A stretch of DNA of 64,000 nucleotides from BOKV01 sp041987205. GTDB lineage: Bacteria > Pseudomonadota > Alphaproteobacteria > Rhizobiales > Rhizobiaceae. Location: contig JBHIWX010000005.1 in NCBI GenBank assembly GCA_041987205.1, positions 1-64,000 of the forward strand. Direction: 5' to 3'. Each line of letters opens with the position of its first letter. The first letter of the stretch is position 1. Made by a program: the position numbers and the translations under genes. Shown here in pieces: positions 35,422 to 43,552 of this stretch. Below the pieces are notes generated by a model. The model did no database searches. It worked only from the letters and a program-made list of their open reading frames with translations, and had not been told where the DNA came from.

Positions 35422-36942
35422 TCAGGTGCGGAACAGATCCTTCTCGATCCCGGCCTGTTCGAAGATGTAGTCGCGGCTGGCGACCAGTTCGTCGCGCAGA
35501 CGGTCCATGTCGAAGCCCATGATTTCGCCGCGCCACTTCTTCACCTTGCCGGCGACCATGACGGTATCGACATTGCTGCGCTCCATCAGCGTGGCGACGG
35601 CGCCCGCAACATGGTTGAGCGGCGTCACGTTGATCGCCTCGGCGTCGAGGAGGATGATGTCGGCCTCCTTGCCGGGCGTCAGCGAACCGGTCTTGGCGTC
35701 GAGCTTCAGGCCCTTCGCACCGTTGATCGTAGCCGCGCGGATGGCGTCGATCGGCTGCAGCAGCTCGGGATATTCCTCGCCCGCCAAAGCCTTCTCATTG
35801 GCGAACATGCGCTGCAGCGTCATGTAGCCGCGCATCTGCGTGAACGGATCGGCCGTCATCGTGCACTCGACGTCGGAGGACAGCGAGACGTCCATGCCGA
35901 GATCAAGCGCCTTCTGGATCGGCGGCGTGCCGTGGCGCATGTGCATCTCGATCGGAACGGCGAGCGACACATGGCTGCCCGCATCTGCCGCGGCCTGCCA
36001 TGCCTCGTCCGACATGCCGGTCATGTGGATGAAGATGTTGTCGTCGCCGAACTGGCCGCCCTTGGCGAGCGTGTCGAACGTGTCGCGCATGCCGAACGTA
36101 CCGACTACGTGCAGCGCCACCGGCAGGTCGAGTTCGCGTCCGATCTTCCAGCTTTCCTCGTAGCCCGGAATGTAGATCTCGCCGCCCATGACCATGCTGA
36201 GCAGCTGGTCGTCGGAGGAGAAATACTGCTCCTTGATGCGGCGGGCATCCTGCGGGTATTTGGCGTTGTCGCCCCAGCCCTCGAAATAGCCGAACACGGC
36301 GCGGCGGCCGGCCTCGTTGAGCGCCTCGATCACCGCGTCGGAGTGTTCCGGCGAATGGTGGATCTGGCTGACATCCATCACCGTGGTGACGCCGGTGTCG
36401 ATCTGCGAGATCGAACCGAACAGCTCGTTGATGTAGACATCCTTGGGGCGATAGACCATCGAGAACTTCTGGAGAATGGTCTCGTAATAATTGGTCTGGT
36501 TCACCGGGCGCTGGTCGTTGATGAGGATGCCGTGCGCCAGCACGCTTCTCAGCGCCGTCTCGAACTGGTGATGGTGCGTGTCGATGAAGCCCGGCATGAC
36601 CACCTTGCCGCCGGCTTCCACCACCACGGCATCGCCGGCGTCGATATTGGCGCCGACCTCGACGATCTTCGAGCCCTCGATCAGCACGTCGCCAACCTCG
36701 AAATTGCCGACGGCATCGTCCATCGACAGCACCGTGCCGCCCTTGATGAGCACGCGGCGGCCATCCTCGCCCAGGCCCTCGGGCATGGAGCTGGCCGCCA
36801 TGTCCTGCGCCTGCGCCGTGTTGCGGCCGGCAAAGGTCGCCACCGCGAAGGTGGCCGCGCCGGCAGCGGCGGTTCCTGTCAGAAAATCACGTCTGGAGGG
36901 GCAGGCCAGTTGCGGCCTTCCCGGATCACATAAACGACACAT
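35422..36942 (-). CDS. Tat-exported amidohydrolase (cytosine deaminase-like)
   Basis: A 506-residue metal-dependent hydrolase. The N-terminus carries a twin-arginine signal (SRRDFLTGTAAAGAATF) ending in an AQA cleavage site near residue 45, so it should act in the periplasm. The amidohydrolase barrel shows GFIDTHHHQFETALRS (metal-binding His-x-His), a His in VALHVVGTF, another in IFIHMTGMSDE, and SLSSDVECTMTADPF with the metal-ligand Asp. This resembles deaminases and hydrolases of N-heterocycles and guanidino compounds. Export is unusual for this family, most members being cytosolic. It follows ligA by about 90 nt and precedes the MetE-like gene. Confidence 0.82.
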   Translation of the reverse strand: MCRLCDPGRPQLACPSRRDFLTGTAAAGAATFAVATFAGRNTAQAQDMAASSMPEGLGEDGRRVLIKGGTVLSMDDAVGNFEVGDVLIEGSKIVEVGANIDAGDAVVVEAGGKVVMPGFIDTHHHQFETALRSVLAHGILINDQRPVNQTNYYETILQKFSMVYRPKDVYINELFGSISQIDTGVTTVMDVSQIHHSPEHSDAVIEALNEAGRRAVFGYFEGWGDNAKYPQDARRIKEQYFSSDDQLLSMVMGGEIYIPGYEESWKIGRELDLPVALHVVGTFGMRDTFDTLAKGGQFGDDNIFIHMTGMSDEAWQAAADAGSHVSLAVPIEMHMRHGTPPIQKALDLGMDVSLSSDVECTMTADPFTQMRGYMTLQRMFANEKALAGEEYPELLQPIDAIRAATINGAKGLKLDAKTGSLTPGKEADIILLDAEAINVTPLNHVAGAVATLMERSNVDTVMVAGKVKKWRGEIMGFDMDRLRDELVASRDYIFEQAGIEKDLFRT

Positions 36943-37033
36943 AACATTCCTCCCTTGGCTGTGTTCGCTCCGTCACGCGCGCCAGACCCGGCCTCCTAAC
37001 CGGGCACAGCCGCTCCCATGCACTGCGTTGGTC

Positions 37034-37405
37034 TCAGGTCTCCACGGTCGGGTATTCCTTGCCCTTCCAGTGCTGCAACTTGCACGCAAACTCGAGCTGG
37101 AAGGCCAGCGGCCCCTTTTCCTTCATGTACGGCTCGTCAAAGATGCCGATGAAGATCGTCAGGTTGAGAAAGAAGTGGGCGCCCATCTCGAACAGGGCGA
37201 CGAAATCATGGTCGATCAGCGCCTGTCGCTCGGCATCCGTGAAACCGTGGACGGTCGATTTCTCGACCTCGTTGCCGAGCAGGTGCGGCCCCATCGACTG
37301 TTCCCAGGTCGCAACGAAGTTGCGCGGGTCGTCGGCATAGCGCTGCAGCAGGTCGGGGTCGCGGTCGACGGTGAAGAGGAACTTGTTGACGTAGTACTTG
37401 CTCAT
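37034..37405 (-). CDS. LigA-like extradiol dioxygenase small (alpha) subunit
   Basis: A 123-residue protein similar to protocatechuate 4,5-dioxygenase alpha subunits: it begins MSKYYVNKFLFTVDRD, contains GFTDAERQALIDHDFVALFE and ends HWKGKEYPTVET. The ATG at 37405 overlaps the ligB stop by 4 nt (ATGA), giving coupled translation and 1:1 subunits. The alpha subunit caps the active site formed by LigB. Longer openings upstream are inside ligB in another frame and are rejected. Confidence 0.85.
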   Translation of the reverse strand: MSKYYVNKFLFTVDRDPDLLQRYADDPRNFVATWEQSMGPHLLGNEVEKSTVHGFTDAERQALIDHDFVALFEMGAHFFLNLTIFIGIFDEPYMKEKGPLAFQLEFACKLQHWKGKEYPTVET

Positions 37406-38274
37406 GCCGCCTGCTCCTGTTCCTCGGCCCCGTGATACCAGGTGAAATAGGCCTCCATGGTGTGAAACAGGTCGAGATTGTCGACGTAATCGGCCTTTTG
37501 CGGCCCGGCCACACCCAGCATCAGGATGAAGTTCAGGAAGCCCTGTGTGGCGTTGCCGCTCTTGATCATGCTGTCGAGCGAGACATTCGCGAGGATCGAA
37601 TCGATGTCGCCGGCCCGCAGCCATTCGATGGCCTGCCGGTCGAACTCCGGATCGGGCCCGGTCTCCATGAACTGGCGCGGCCCGCCCAGTTCGAGCGACA
37701 GATGGCCGGTGCCGATCGCTGCGACACGCTTGTCGGACGGATAGGCGTCGATCGCCTTGCGGATCGCGCGACCCAGATCATAAAACCGCTTCGGCGACGG
37801 CAGGGGCGGCGCGAAGATGTTGGTGTAGATCGGCACCACCGGCAGATCGTTGTCCGGGCGCACCGTGATGATCGGGCAGATGATCGAATGGTCGATCTTC
37901 AACTCGTTGGAGAACGCGAAATCGAAGCCCTGGTCCATCAGGTTCTGGTGCATGAAGCGCGACATGTCCATGTCGCCTTCCAGCACGTATTTCGGAATGC
38001 CGAACTCGCGCTCTTCATTGTAGAAGGTCGCGTCGTAGCGCTCCGCCTTGCCGATCAGGAATTGCGGGCAATTGTCGAGGAAGATCTGGTGGAAATGGTC
38101 TGAGCCGACCATGACCAGGATTTCCGGCTTGGCCTTCGCCAGCGTCTCGCGATAGGCCTCCACCTTGCGCTTCCATTCGGGCGCCTGGGGCATTTGCTCC
38201 TCGGGCGGCATGGTCGTCGCCTTGAGGTAGAACGGATGATGGGTCGATGCCAGCGTGGCTACGAGTTGTGCCAA
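37402..38274 (-). CDS. LigB-like extradiol dioxygenase catalytic subunit
   Basis: A 290-residue class III extradiol dioxygenase. The start is assigned to a TTG at 38274 because a perfect AAAGGAGG lies just upstream and LVATLASTHHPFYLKATT is where family homology begins. Iron-ligand regions are visible: the His pair in STHHPFY and VGSDHFHQIFLDN. GTGHLSLELGGP and DHSIICPI are also conserved features of protocatechuate/gallate-type enzymes. It would cleave a catechol- or protocatechuate-like ring. The substrate is unknown; no ligC or ligJ genes for the standard 4,5-pathway are nearby, and a citryl-CoA lyase-like gene lies across the promoter region instead. Confidence 0.85.
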   Translation of the reverse strand: MAQLVATLASTHHPFYLKATTMPPEEQMPQAPEWKRKVEAYRETLAKAKPEILVMVGSDHFHQIFLDNCPQFLIGKAERYDATFYNEEREFGIPKYVLEGDMDMSRFMHQNLMDQGFDFAFSNELKIDHSIICPIITVRPDNDLPVVPIYTNIFAPPLPSPKRFYDLGRAIRKAIDAYPSDKRVAAIGTGHLSLELGGPRQFMETGPDPEFDRQAIEWLRAGDIDSILANVSLDSMIKSGNATQGFLNFILMLGVAGPQKADYVDNLDLFHTMEAYFTWYHGAEEQEQAA

Positions 38275-38454
38275 GGCCGGTCCTCCTTTCGTGTCTTGAG
38301 CGCCGTTGCGCCTTGATGTTCCCGGTTTTCGCACGGCAGGCAGGCCGGCCGCCGAAATCCGGATGGGTGGATGACGGGTCGTTTCATCGTCCCGCTCTCC
38401 CCCGTTCCCTCACACACATTTTCATCCTCTCGCCCCTCGCGCCCCTGAATGCTC

Positions 38455-39282
38455 TCAGGCGCCGATGATCGACAGCAGCACCGGATAGCGCGACATCGCA
38501 TGCGCCATGCGCGAGGCGGTCGCCTGCAGCGTCGGCAGGCGTTCGGCCACCAGTGATTCGGGAGTGACCATGCCGGTGTAGCCGGAGGAATTGAGCGCGG
38601 CGACGGTCCGTCCCGCGGCATCGCGGATCGGTACGGCGATCGCCGTGATGCCGTAATCGAGCTGGTCGACGGTAGTCGAATAGCCGGCCTTGCGGACGGC
38701 GAGGATCTCCTCGCGGATCGCGACCGGATCGATCAGGGTCTTGGACGTCAGCGGATAGGGTTTGACGCCGGCGATATAGGCGTCGAGCGCCGCATCGGGC
38801 AGGCCCGCCAGCAGCACGCGGCCAAGCGAGGTCGCGAAGGCGGGATAGCGCGCGCCGACAACCGCAGCCGCGCGCCGCGCCCGCTGAACCGAATTGTGGG
38901 CAACATAGATGACGTTCTCGCCGTCGAGCGTGCCCACCGAGGAAGCATCGCCGAACTTGCCGACCAGCTCGCGCAGATCGGGCTGCAGCACCTCGTCGAT
39001 ACGCGCCGAGAAATAGAACGCCGAACCCAGCGTCATGACCTTGGGAGTGAGATGAAAGCGCTTGGCCTTCTGGCCGACATAGCCCAGCGTCTGCAGGGTG
39101 ATCAGGCTTCTGCGCGCCGCCGCCGGCGAAAGGCCGACGCGCCGCGCCACCTCGCTCAGCGTCATCTCGGCATGGTCGGCATCGAAGCACTCGAGGATCG
39201 CAAGACCCTTGGCCAGCGCCTCGACGAACTCCGCCGGCCGCGCTTCCAGATCCCTGTAACCGAGCGTCTCGTTGACATCCAT
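38455..39282 (-). CDS. IclR-family transcriptional regulator
   Basis: A 275-residue regulator starting MDVNETLGYRD. The winged-helix DNA-binding domain is LAKGLAILECFDADHAEMTL then LSEVARRVGLSPAAARRSLI. The IclR effector domain follows (LGRVLLAGLP, GYSTTVDQLDYGITAIAVPI). It is of the PcaR/PobR-like type that controls aromatic catabolism. It is divergent from the citryl-CoA lyase/CoA transferase/TRAP operon and upstream of ligBA, so it probably regulates both. A 15-bp palindrome in the divergent region is a likely operator. Confidence 0.9.
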   Translation of the reverse strand: MDVNETLGYRDLEARPAEFVEALAKGLAILECFDADHAEMTLSEVARRVGLSPAAARRSLITLQTLGYVGQKAKRFHLTPKVMTLGSAFYFSARIDEVLQPDLRELVGKFGDASSVGTLDGENVIYVAHNSVQRARRAAAVVGARYPAFATSLGRVLLAGLPDAALDAYIAGVKPYPLTSKTLIDPVAIREEILAVRKAGYSTTVDQLDYGITAIAVPIRDAAGRTVAALNSSGYTGMVTPESLVAERLPTLQATASRMAHAMSRYPVLLSIIGA

Positions 39283-39403
39283 CGCCGGTCGAATTCCCCG
39301 CCCGTGACATGAAGCCGGCATGGCGCCCTGTCACGCTCCTTTTCCTCCTGGAATCCGGACGTGACAGCAACCTCCGCGGCCGCGGCCCCAACCAGATTCA
39401 ATC

Positions 39404-39432
39404 TTGACGATACGCTAGTGTAGGTTTAGCTT
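39404..39432 (+). promoter_or_regulatory. Possible sigma-70-type promoter for the citryl-CoA lyase operon
   Basis: TTGACG at 39404-39409 is followed 17 nt later by the weak -10 TAGCTT (39427-39432). It is placed properly upstream of the start at 39478. The -10 match is poor, so a regulated promoter is likely if this is correct. Confidence 0.35.
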
Positions 39433-39450
39433 TTCGGCAAGAGTATTTTT

Positions 39451-39465
39451 TTTCGCATACCGAAA
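39451..39465. promoter_or_regulatory. IclR-type operator palindrome
   Basis: TTTCGCATACCGAAA is a perfect 5-bp inverted repeat (TTTCG/CGAAA) with a 5-nt centre, the size expected of IclR-family operators. A wider repeat, CTTTTCGG (39430-39437) and CCGAAAAG (39460-39467), overlaps it. It lies just 13 nt before the citryl-CoA lyase-like gene and downstream of the candidate promoter, where binding would block transcription. Confidence 0.5.
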
Positions 39466-39477
39466 AGTGAGTGAAGC

Positions 39478-40287
39478 ATGCGCATAGGGAGGCAGGATCA
39501 GGCGTTTACCGCAATCGCGACGTCCGATGCCGACACGATCACCGTCCGGGGTTTTGATCTTTGCGAAGACCTGATCGGCAAGATCGATTTCACCGACTAT
39601 TTCTGGCTGCTGGTCACCGGAAAGAAGCCGGATGACGGGCAGCGGCTGATGATGAATGCGTGCCTCGTCGCCATCGCCGAACACGGCCTCGTGCCGAGCG
39701 TCCAGGCTGCCCGCATGACCCTCGCCGCCGGCCCCGAGGCCTGGCAGGGCGCCATGTCGGCGGGCCTTCTCGGCATGGGATCGGTCGTCGCCGGCAGTTC
39801 GGAAATCGCCGCCACCTATCTGGCCGAGGTGCTGGAGGAAAGCCGCGCCAGCGGGAAAGACCTGGCGGAAACGGCGGAAGCAAGTCTTCGCGTCCTCAAG
39901 GAACAGCGCCGGAAGGCACCGGGCCTCGGCCATCCGCAGCACAATTCGGGCGATCCGCGCGCCAACCGGCTGCTGGCGATCGCCGACGAGAACGGCATCT
40001 CCGGCGACTATGTGAAGACACTGCGCATTCTGGGCGAAAAGGCTCCCGACATCATGGGGCGCGCCCTGCCCATCAATGTTTCGGGCGCCATCCCCGCGAC
40101 GATCCTCGATGCCGGCTGGCCGCTGGAAGCCATCAAGGCAGTGCCGCTGCTGGCCCGCGCCGCCGGCCTTTCGGCGCATCTCTACGAGGAATCGCTGCGT
40201 TCGATCGGGTTCATCATGTCGCACAAGGCCGACCTCGCCATCGCCTATGACGGCGAGGAATCTCCGAAGAACCGGGAGGCTTCGTAA
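39478..40287 (+). CDS. Citryl-CoA lyase-like protein (citrate synthase family)
   Basis: A 269-residue short member of the citrate synthase superfamily. Active-site features include FTDYFWLLVTGKKPDD near the N-terminus, APGLGHPQHNSGDPRANRLL (catalytic His region) and the C-terminal GLSAHLYEESL. Citrate synthases are about 430 residues; proteins of 260-280 residues are citryl-CoA lyases or related enzymes that cleave a beta-hydroxyacyl-CoA into acetyl-CoA and an oxo-acid. Followed 9 nt later by a CoA transferase, it could split a CoA-activated ring-cleavage product. It is the first gene of the plus-strand operon. Confidence 0.82.
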   Translation: MRIGRQDQAFTAIATSDADTITVRGFDLCEDLIGKIDFTDYFWLLVTGKKPDDGQRLMMNACLVAIAEHGLVPSVQAARMTLAAGPEAWQGAMSAGLLGMGSVVAGSSEIAATYLAEVLEESRASGKDLAETAEASLRVLKEQRRKAPGLGHPQHNSGDPRANRLLAIADENGISGDYVKTLRILGEKAPDIMGRALPINVSGAIPATILDAGWPLEAIKAVPLLARAAGLSAHLYEESLRSIGFIMSHKADLAIAYDGEESPKNREAS

Positions 40288-40296
40288 GCGCGCATC

Positions 40297-41439
40297 ATGA
40301 AGATCCTCAAGGACATCCGCGTCATTGAAATGGGCACCTATATCACCGGGCCGGCCGCTGGCATGCACCTGGCCGACCTCGGTGCCGATGTCATCAAGGT
40401 GGAAAAGCCGGAGACGGGCGACCCCTTCCGGGCCTTCAAGGGTGGCCTCTATTCGCCGCATTACCAGACCTACAATCGCAACAAGCGTTCCATCGCGCTC
40501 GACACCACGGAAGCAGGCGATCTCGACGTCTTCCGGCAGCTGATCGCGGATGCCGACGTCTTCATCCAGAACTTCCGTCCCGGCGTGGCCGACAAGCTCG
40601 GCGCCGGCGAGGAAGCGCTGCGCGAGATCAATCCGAAACTGATCTACTGCTCGATTTCAGGCTTCGGTCGCACCGGCCCCGCGAAGGACCGCCCCGCCTT
40701 CGACACGGTGGCGCAGGCGGCGAGCGGCTATCTGCGCCTGCTGACCCCGCCGATCAAACCGCGCGTGATCGGGCCGGCCATCGCCGACGCCGTCACCGGG
40801 CAGTACGCCGCCATGGCCGTGCTCGCCGCGCTCCTCGAACGCGGCAAGTCCGGCAAGGGACGCCGCGTCGACATCTCGATGCTTGAGGCGATGACCCATT
40901 TCAACCTCGACAGCTTCACGCATTACTATTCGGTCGGCGAGATCATGGGGCCGCTTTCGCGCCCTGTCGTCTCGCAGTCCTACACCTTCGAATGCGCCGA
41001 CGGTAAATGGATCGCCTTCCACCTGTCCTCGCCGACGAAGTTCTGGACGGGCCTGCTGGAAGCCACCGGCAAGGAAGAGCTCGACGACGATCCGAGATTC
41101 AACGAGCGCCTGGAACGCATCACGCACCAGGACGACCTCATCGAGATCTTCACGCCGGTCTTCAAGACCGATACGCGCGAGAACTGGGCGAAGCGGCTGG
41201 AGACGGCCGGCGTGCCCTATTCCCCGGCCTATGATTCCAACGAGGCGCTCGACGATCCGCAGGCCAGGCATCTCAACATCGCCATTTCCGCCGAACACCC
41301 CGAGATGGGCAAGTTCACGACGGTCCGCGCGCCCTACAGTTTCGACGGCGAGCCCGATCTCACCGTGCTGCCGCCGCCGGTGCTCGACGAACACGGCGCC
41401 GAGATCAGGGCGGAGCTGGAACGCAGAAAGACGGGCTGA
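40297..41439 (+). CDS. Family III CoA transferase (CaiB/BaiF type)
   Basis: A 380-residue CoA transferase. It begins MKILKDIRVIEMGTYITGPAAG, with the typical LGADVIKVEKPETGDPFRAF soon after. Family III motifs are visible: YNRNKRSIALDT, YCSISGFGRTGPAKDRPAFD (the Asp is the expected acyl-carrying residue) and GKGRRVDISMLEA. It would activate a carboxylic acid by moving CoA from succinyl-CoA or another donor, making the substrate for the citryl-CoA lyase-like enzyme encoded just before it. The substrate is not deducible. Confidence 0.9.
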   Translation: MKILKDIRVIEMGTYITGPAAGMHLADLGADVIKVEKPETGDPFRAFKGGLYSPHYQTYNRNKRSIALDTTEAGDLDVFRQLIADADVFIQNFRPGVADKLGAGEEALREINPKLIYCSISGFGRTGPAKDRPAFDTVAQAASGYLRLLTPPIKPRVIGPAIADAVTGQYAAMAVLAALLERGKSGKGRRVDISMLEAMTHFNLDSFTHYYSVGEIMGPLSRPVVSQSYTFECADGKWIAFHLSSPTKFWTGLLEATGKEELDDDPRFNERLERITHQDDLIEIFTPVFKTDTRENWAKRLETAGVPYSPAYDSNEALDDPQARHLNIAISAEHPEMGKFTTVRAPYSFDGEPDLTVLPPPVLDEHGAEIRAELERRKTG

Positions 41440-41464
41440 GGGGCCCTAGGGGGAGGGAACAGCG

Positions 41465-41869
41465 ATGGCGGGACAGGAAGCACCAGACGCGTTGCCGGTG
41501 GCCGCCGTCATGGATGCCAGCGCGGCCATGCTGCAGAAGCAGCTCTACGCCATCTTCACCACACCGGTGAACGGAATAGCCCCCGTGCTCGAGAACATGG
41601 AAGAGCATCTCGCCTTCCAGGTCGGGCTCGAACGCGAGGGCATCATGTTTGCGGCCGGTCCCATGTGGACCGACGACGAGAAGAGCTGGGAGGGCGACGG
41701 CCTGGTCGTCGTTCGCGCCGGCTCGCGAGAGGAGGCCATCGCCATCGCCGAACGGGATCCGATGCACCAGCGCGGTGCCCGGTCGTTTCGCGTGCGGCCA
41801 TGGATGATCAACGAAGGCACGATGACGGTCCGGCTGGATTTCTCAAGCCGGAAATTCACGTTAAGCTAG
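41465..41869 (+). CDS. YciI-like small protein
   Basis: A 134-residue dimeric alpha/beta barrel protein of the YciI family: LYAIFTTPVNGIAPVLENME, then LEREGIMFAAGPM, DGLVVVRAGSREEAIAIAER and DPMHQRGARSFRVRPW, with the conserved His and Asp of the family. Members act as small isomerases, dehydrochlorinases or lactonases. GGGAGGGAAC before 41465 supports the start. It lies between the CoA transferase and TRAP genes and may process an intermediate of the same pathway. Confidence 0.75.
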   Translation: MAGQEAPDALPVAAVMDASAAMLQKQLYAIFTTPVNGIAPVLENMEEHLAFQVGLEREGIMFAAGPMWTDDEKSWEGDGLVVVRAGSREEAIAIAERDPMHQRGARSFRVRPWMINEGTMTVRLDFSSRKFTLS

Positions 41870-41891
41870 TAATTCACAAGGAGGAGAACGC

Positions 41892-42974
41892 ATGAGAAGA
41901 TTACTTTATGGGATGCTGACGGCAGGCATGGTCGCCTTCCCGACATCGCTCATGGCACAGGAGACGATCAATCTGACCGTCGCCTCCAGCCACCCCACCG
42001 TCGTGCCCTGGGTGGGCATGATCAAGACCGTCTTCATGGCCAAGACCGATGAGATCCTGGCCGAGACCGGCAACTACAAGATCGAATGGAACGAGGCGTT
42101 CGGCGGCCAGCTCTACAAGATCAACGCGACGCTGACCTCGGTCGAGGAAGGCATCACCGATATCGGCTGGGTGTTCTCGTTCCTCGAACAGGCCAAGCTG
42201 CCGCTGAGCCAGGTTTCAACGAACTCGCCCTTCGCCACCTCCAATCCGCCGGCATTGCTCGACGTGATGGGGGAACTGCTCGAGAACAATGAAAACTTCC
42301 GCAAGGAGTGGGAAGGCCACAATCTGAAGGTTCTCGGCCTGACCGCGACCGACCTCTACGACTTCTACCTCAAGGAGCCGATCTCCGGCATCGACGACAT
42401 CGCCGGCCGCAAGATCTCGGCACCGGGCGTGTTGGGCAACTGGCTGCGCGGCACCGATGCCAACGCCGTCGACGGCGCGCTGCCCACCTACTACACCGAC
42501 GTCCAGACCGGTGTGTCGGATGGCGTCCTGTCGCTGGCGCTCGGTGCGCTGCCGATCAAGCTCTACGAGGTCGCCCCCTACATCGCGCGCTTTGATGCAG
42601 GTGCCGTTTTCTCCGGTGCCGTGGCCATCAACCGCGACAGCTGGGACGGTCTGCCCGAGGAAGTCCAGAACGCCATGATCGAGGCCGGCAAGACCTACAC
42701 CAAAGAGCACGGCAAGGATCTGGTCGACCGTCATGAGTTCGCGCTCAACAAGATGGTCGAGCTGGGCGCTTCGCAGAACCCGAAGGTCCAGATTCTCGAA
42801 ATGCCGGAAGGCGAACTGAAGAAGTGGACGGAAAAGCTTCCCAACATCGCCGGTGACTGGGCAGCAGCAGAGGAAGAACGGGGCATTCCCGCCAACGACT
42901 TCCTGAAGGCCTACATGGAAGGTCTGCGTGCGCACGGTGTGACCCCGGTCCGCGACTGGGACAAGGAACTCTAG
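41892..42974 (+). CDS. dctP: TRAP transporter substrate-binding protein
   Basis: A 360-residue periplasmic protein with a signal peptide (LLYGMLTAGMVAFPTSLMAQ). The DctP fold is visible in INLTVASSHPTVVPWVGMIK, WNEAFGGQLYK, LGLTATDLYDFYLKEPISGI and the ligand-binding segment GALPTYYTDVQTGVSDGV, although the usual Arg of many C4-dicarboxylate binders is not evident. GGAGGAG precedes the start. It works with DctQM encoded next and probably imports the acid degraded by the neighbouring enzymes. Confidence 0.9.
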   Translation: MRRLLYGMLTAGMVAFPTSLMAQETINLTVASSHPTVVPWVGMIKTVFMAKTDEILAETGNYKIEWNEAFGGQLYKINATLTSVEEGITDIGWVFSFLEQAKLPLSQVSTNSPFATSNPPALLDVMGELLENNENFRKEWEGHNLKVLGLTATDLYDFYLKEPISGIDDIAGRKISAPGVLGNWLRGTDANAVDGALPTYYTDVQTGVSDGVLSLALGALPIKLYEVAPYIARFDAGAVFSGAVAINRDSWDGLPEEVQNAMIEAGKTYTKEHGKDLVDRHEFALNKMVELGASQNPKVQILEMPEGELKKWTEKLPNIAGDWAAAEEERGIPANDFLKAYMEGLRAHGVTPVRDWDKEL

Positions 42975-42988
42975 GGTCCAGACGCACC

Positions 42989-43552
42989 GTGACCGCTCAC
43001 AACACCAACAGGGACGCCCCGGCAACGGGGCGTCCGGCACATTTCGCGGCGCGCGCCTGGGCAAGGGTTGTCGAAGGCCTGGCCGCGCTCGGCACGATCC
43101 TGATCGGTTTTCTGATGCTGATCATCTGCGCCGACATCGTGGCCCGCAATTTGATGGGCTCTTCCCTGCCGCTGATCTCGGAACTTGGCGCGATGACCGT
43201 CGTGATGATCGTCTATCTGCAACTGGCGGCGACAGTGCGCGCCGACAGGCTGGCCCGCACCGAAATCTTCTTCGCATCCTTGCGTGACAAACATCCCCGC
43301 GCAGGCGCGATCCTGGCGGCGTTTTTCGATCTCGGCGGCGCCCTGCTCATCGGCGTCATCGCCTGGGCGACGATCCGGGTGCTCTCGAAGGATTACGGCT
43401 CCGGCGAATTCATCGGGGTCTCGGGCATCGCCACCATGGCGGTCTGGCCCTTCCGCGTGCTCATCCTGATCGGCCTGACCGTCGCGTCCGTCGAATTCCT
43501 CGTTCGCCTCCTGAAAGAGCTGCGTGTCGCGGCCGGGACGGACGCATCATGA
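42989..43552 (+). CDS. dctQ: TRAP transporter small permease
   Basis: A 187-residue inner-membrane protein starting with GTG at 42989. It has four hydrophobic segments (LAALGTILIGFLMLIICADI, LISELGAMTVVMIVYLQLAA, ALLIGVIAWATIRVL and VWPFRVLILIGLTVASVEFL) separated by the conserved loop ARNLMGSSLPLI. It belongs to the dctPQM set and overlaps dctM by 4 nt (ATGA). Confidence 0.9.
   Translation: MTAHNTNRDAPATGRPAHFAARAWARVVEGLAALGTILIGFLMLIICADIVARNLMGSSLPLISELGAMTVVMIVYLQLAATVRADRLARTEIFFASLRDKHPRAGAILAAFFDLGGALLIGVIAWATIRVLSKDYGSGEFIGVSGIATMAVWPFRVLILIGLTVASVEFLVRLLKELRVAAGTDAS

Noticed and set aside
34432..36933. Very long plus-strand open frame (about 830 codons)
   Set aside because: It lies antisense to the MetE-like and amidohydrolase genes, both with clear family motifs, and encodes low-complexity Arg/His/Asp-rich text typical of the shadow frame in high-GC DNA.
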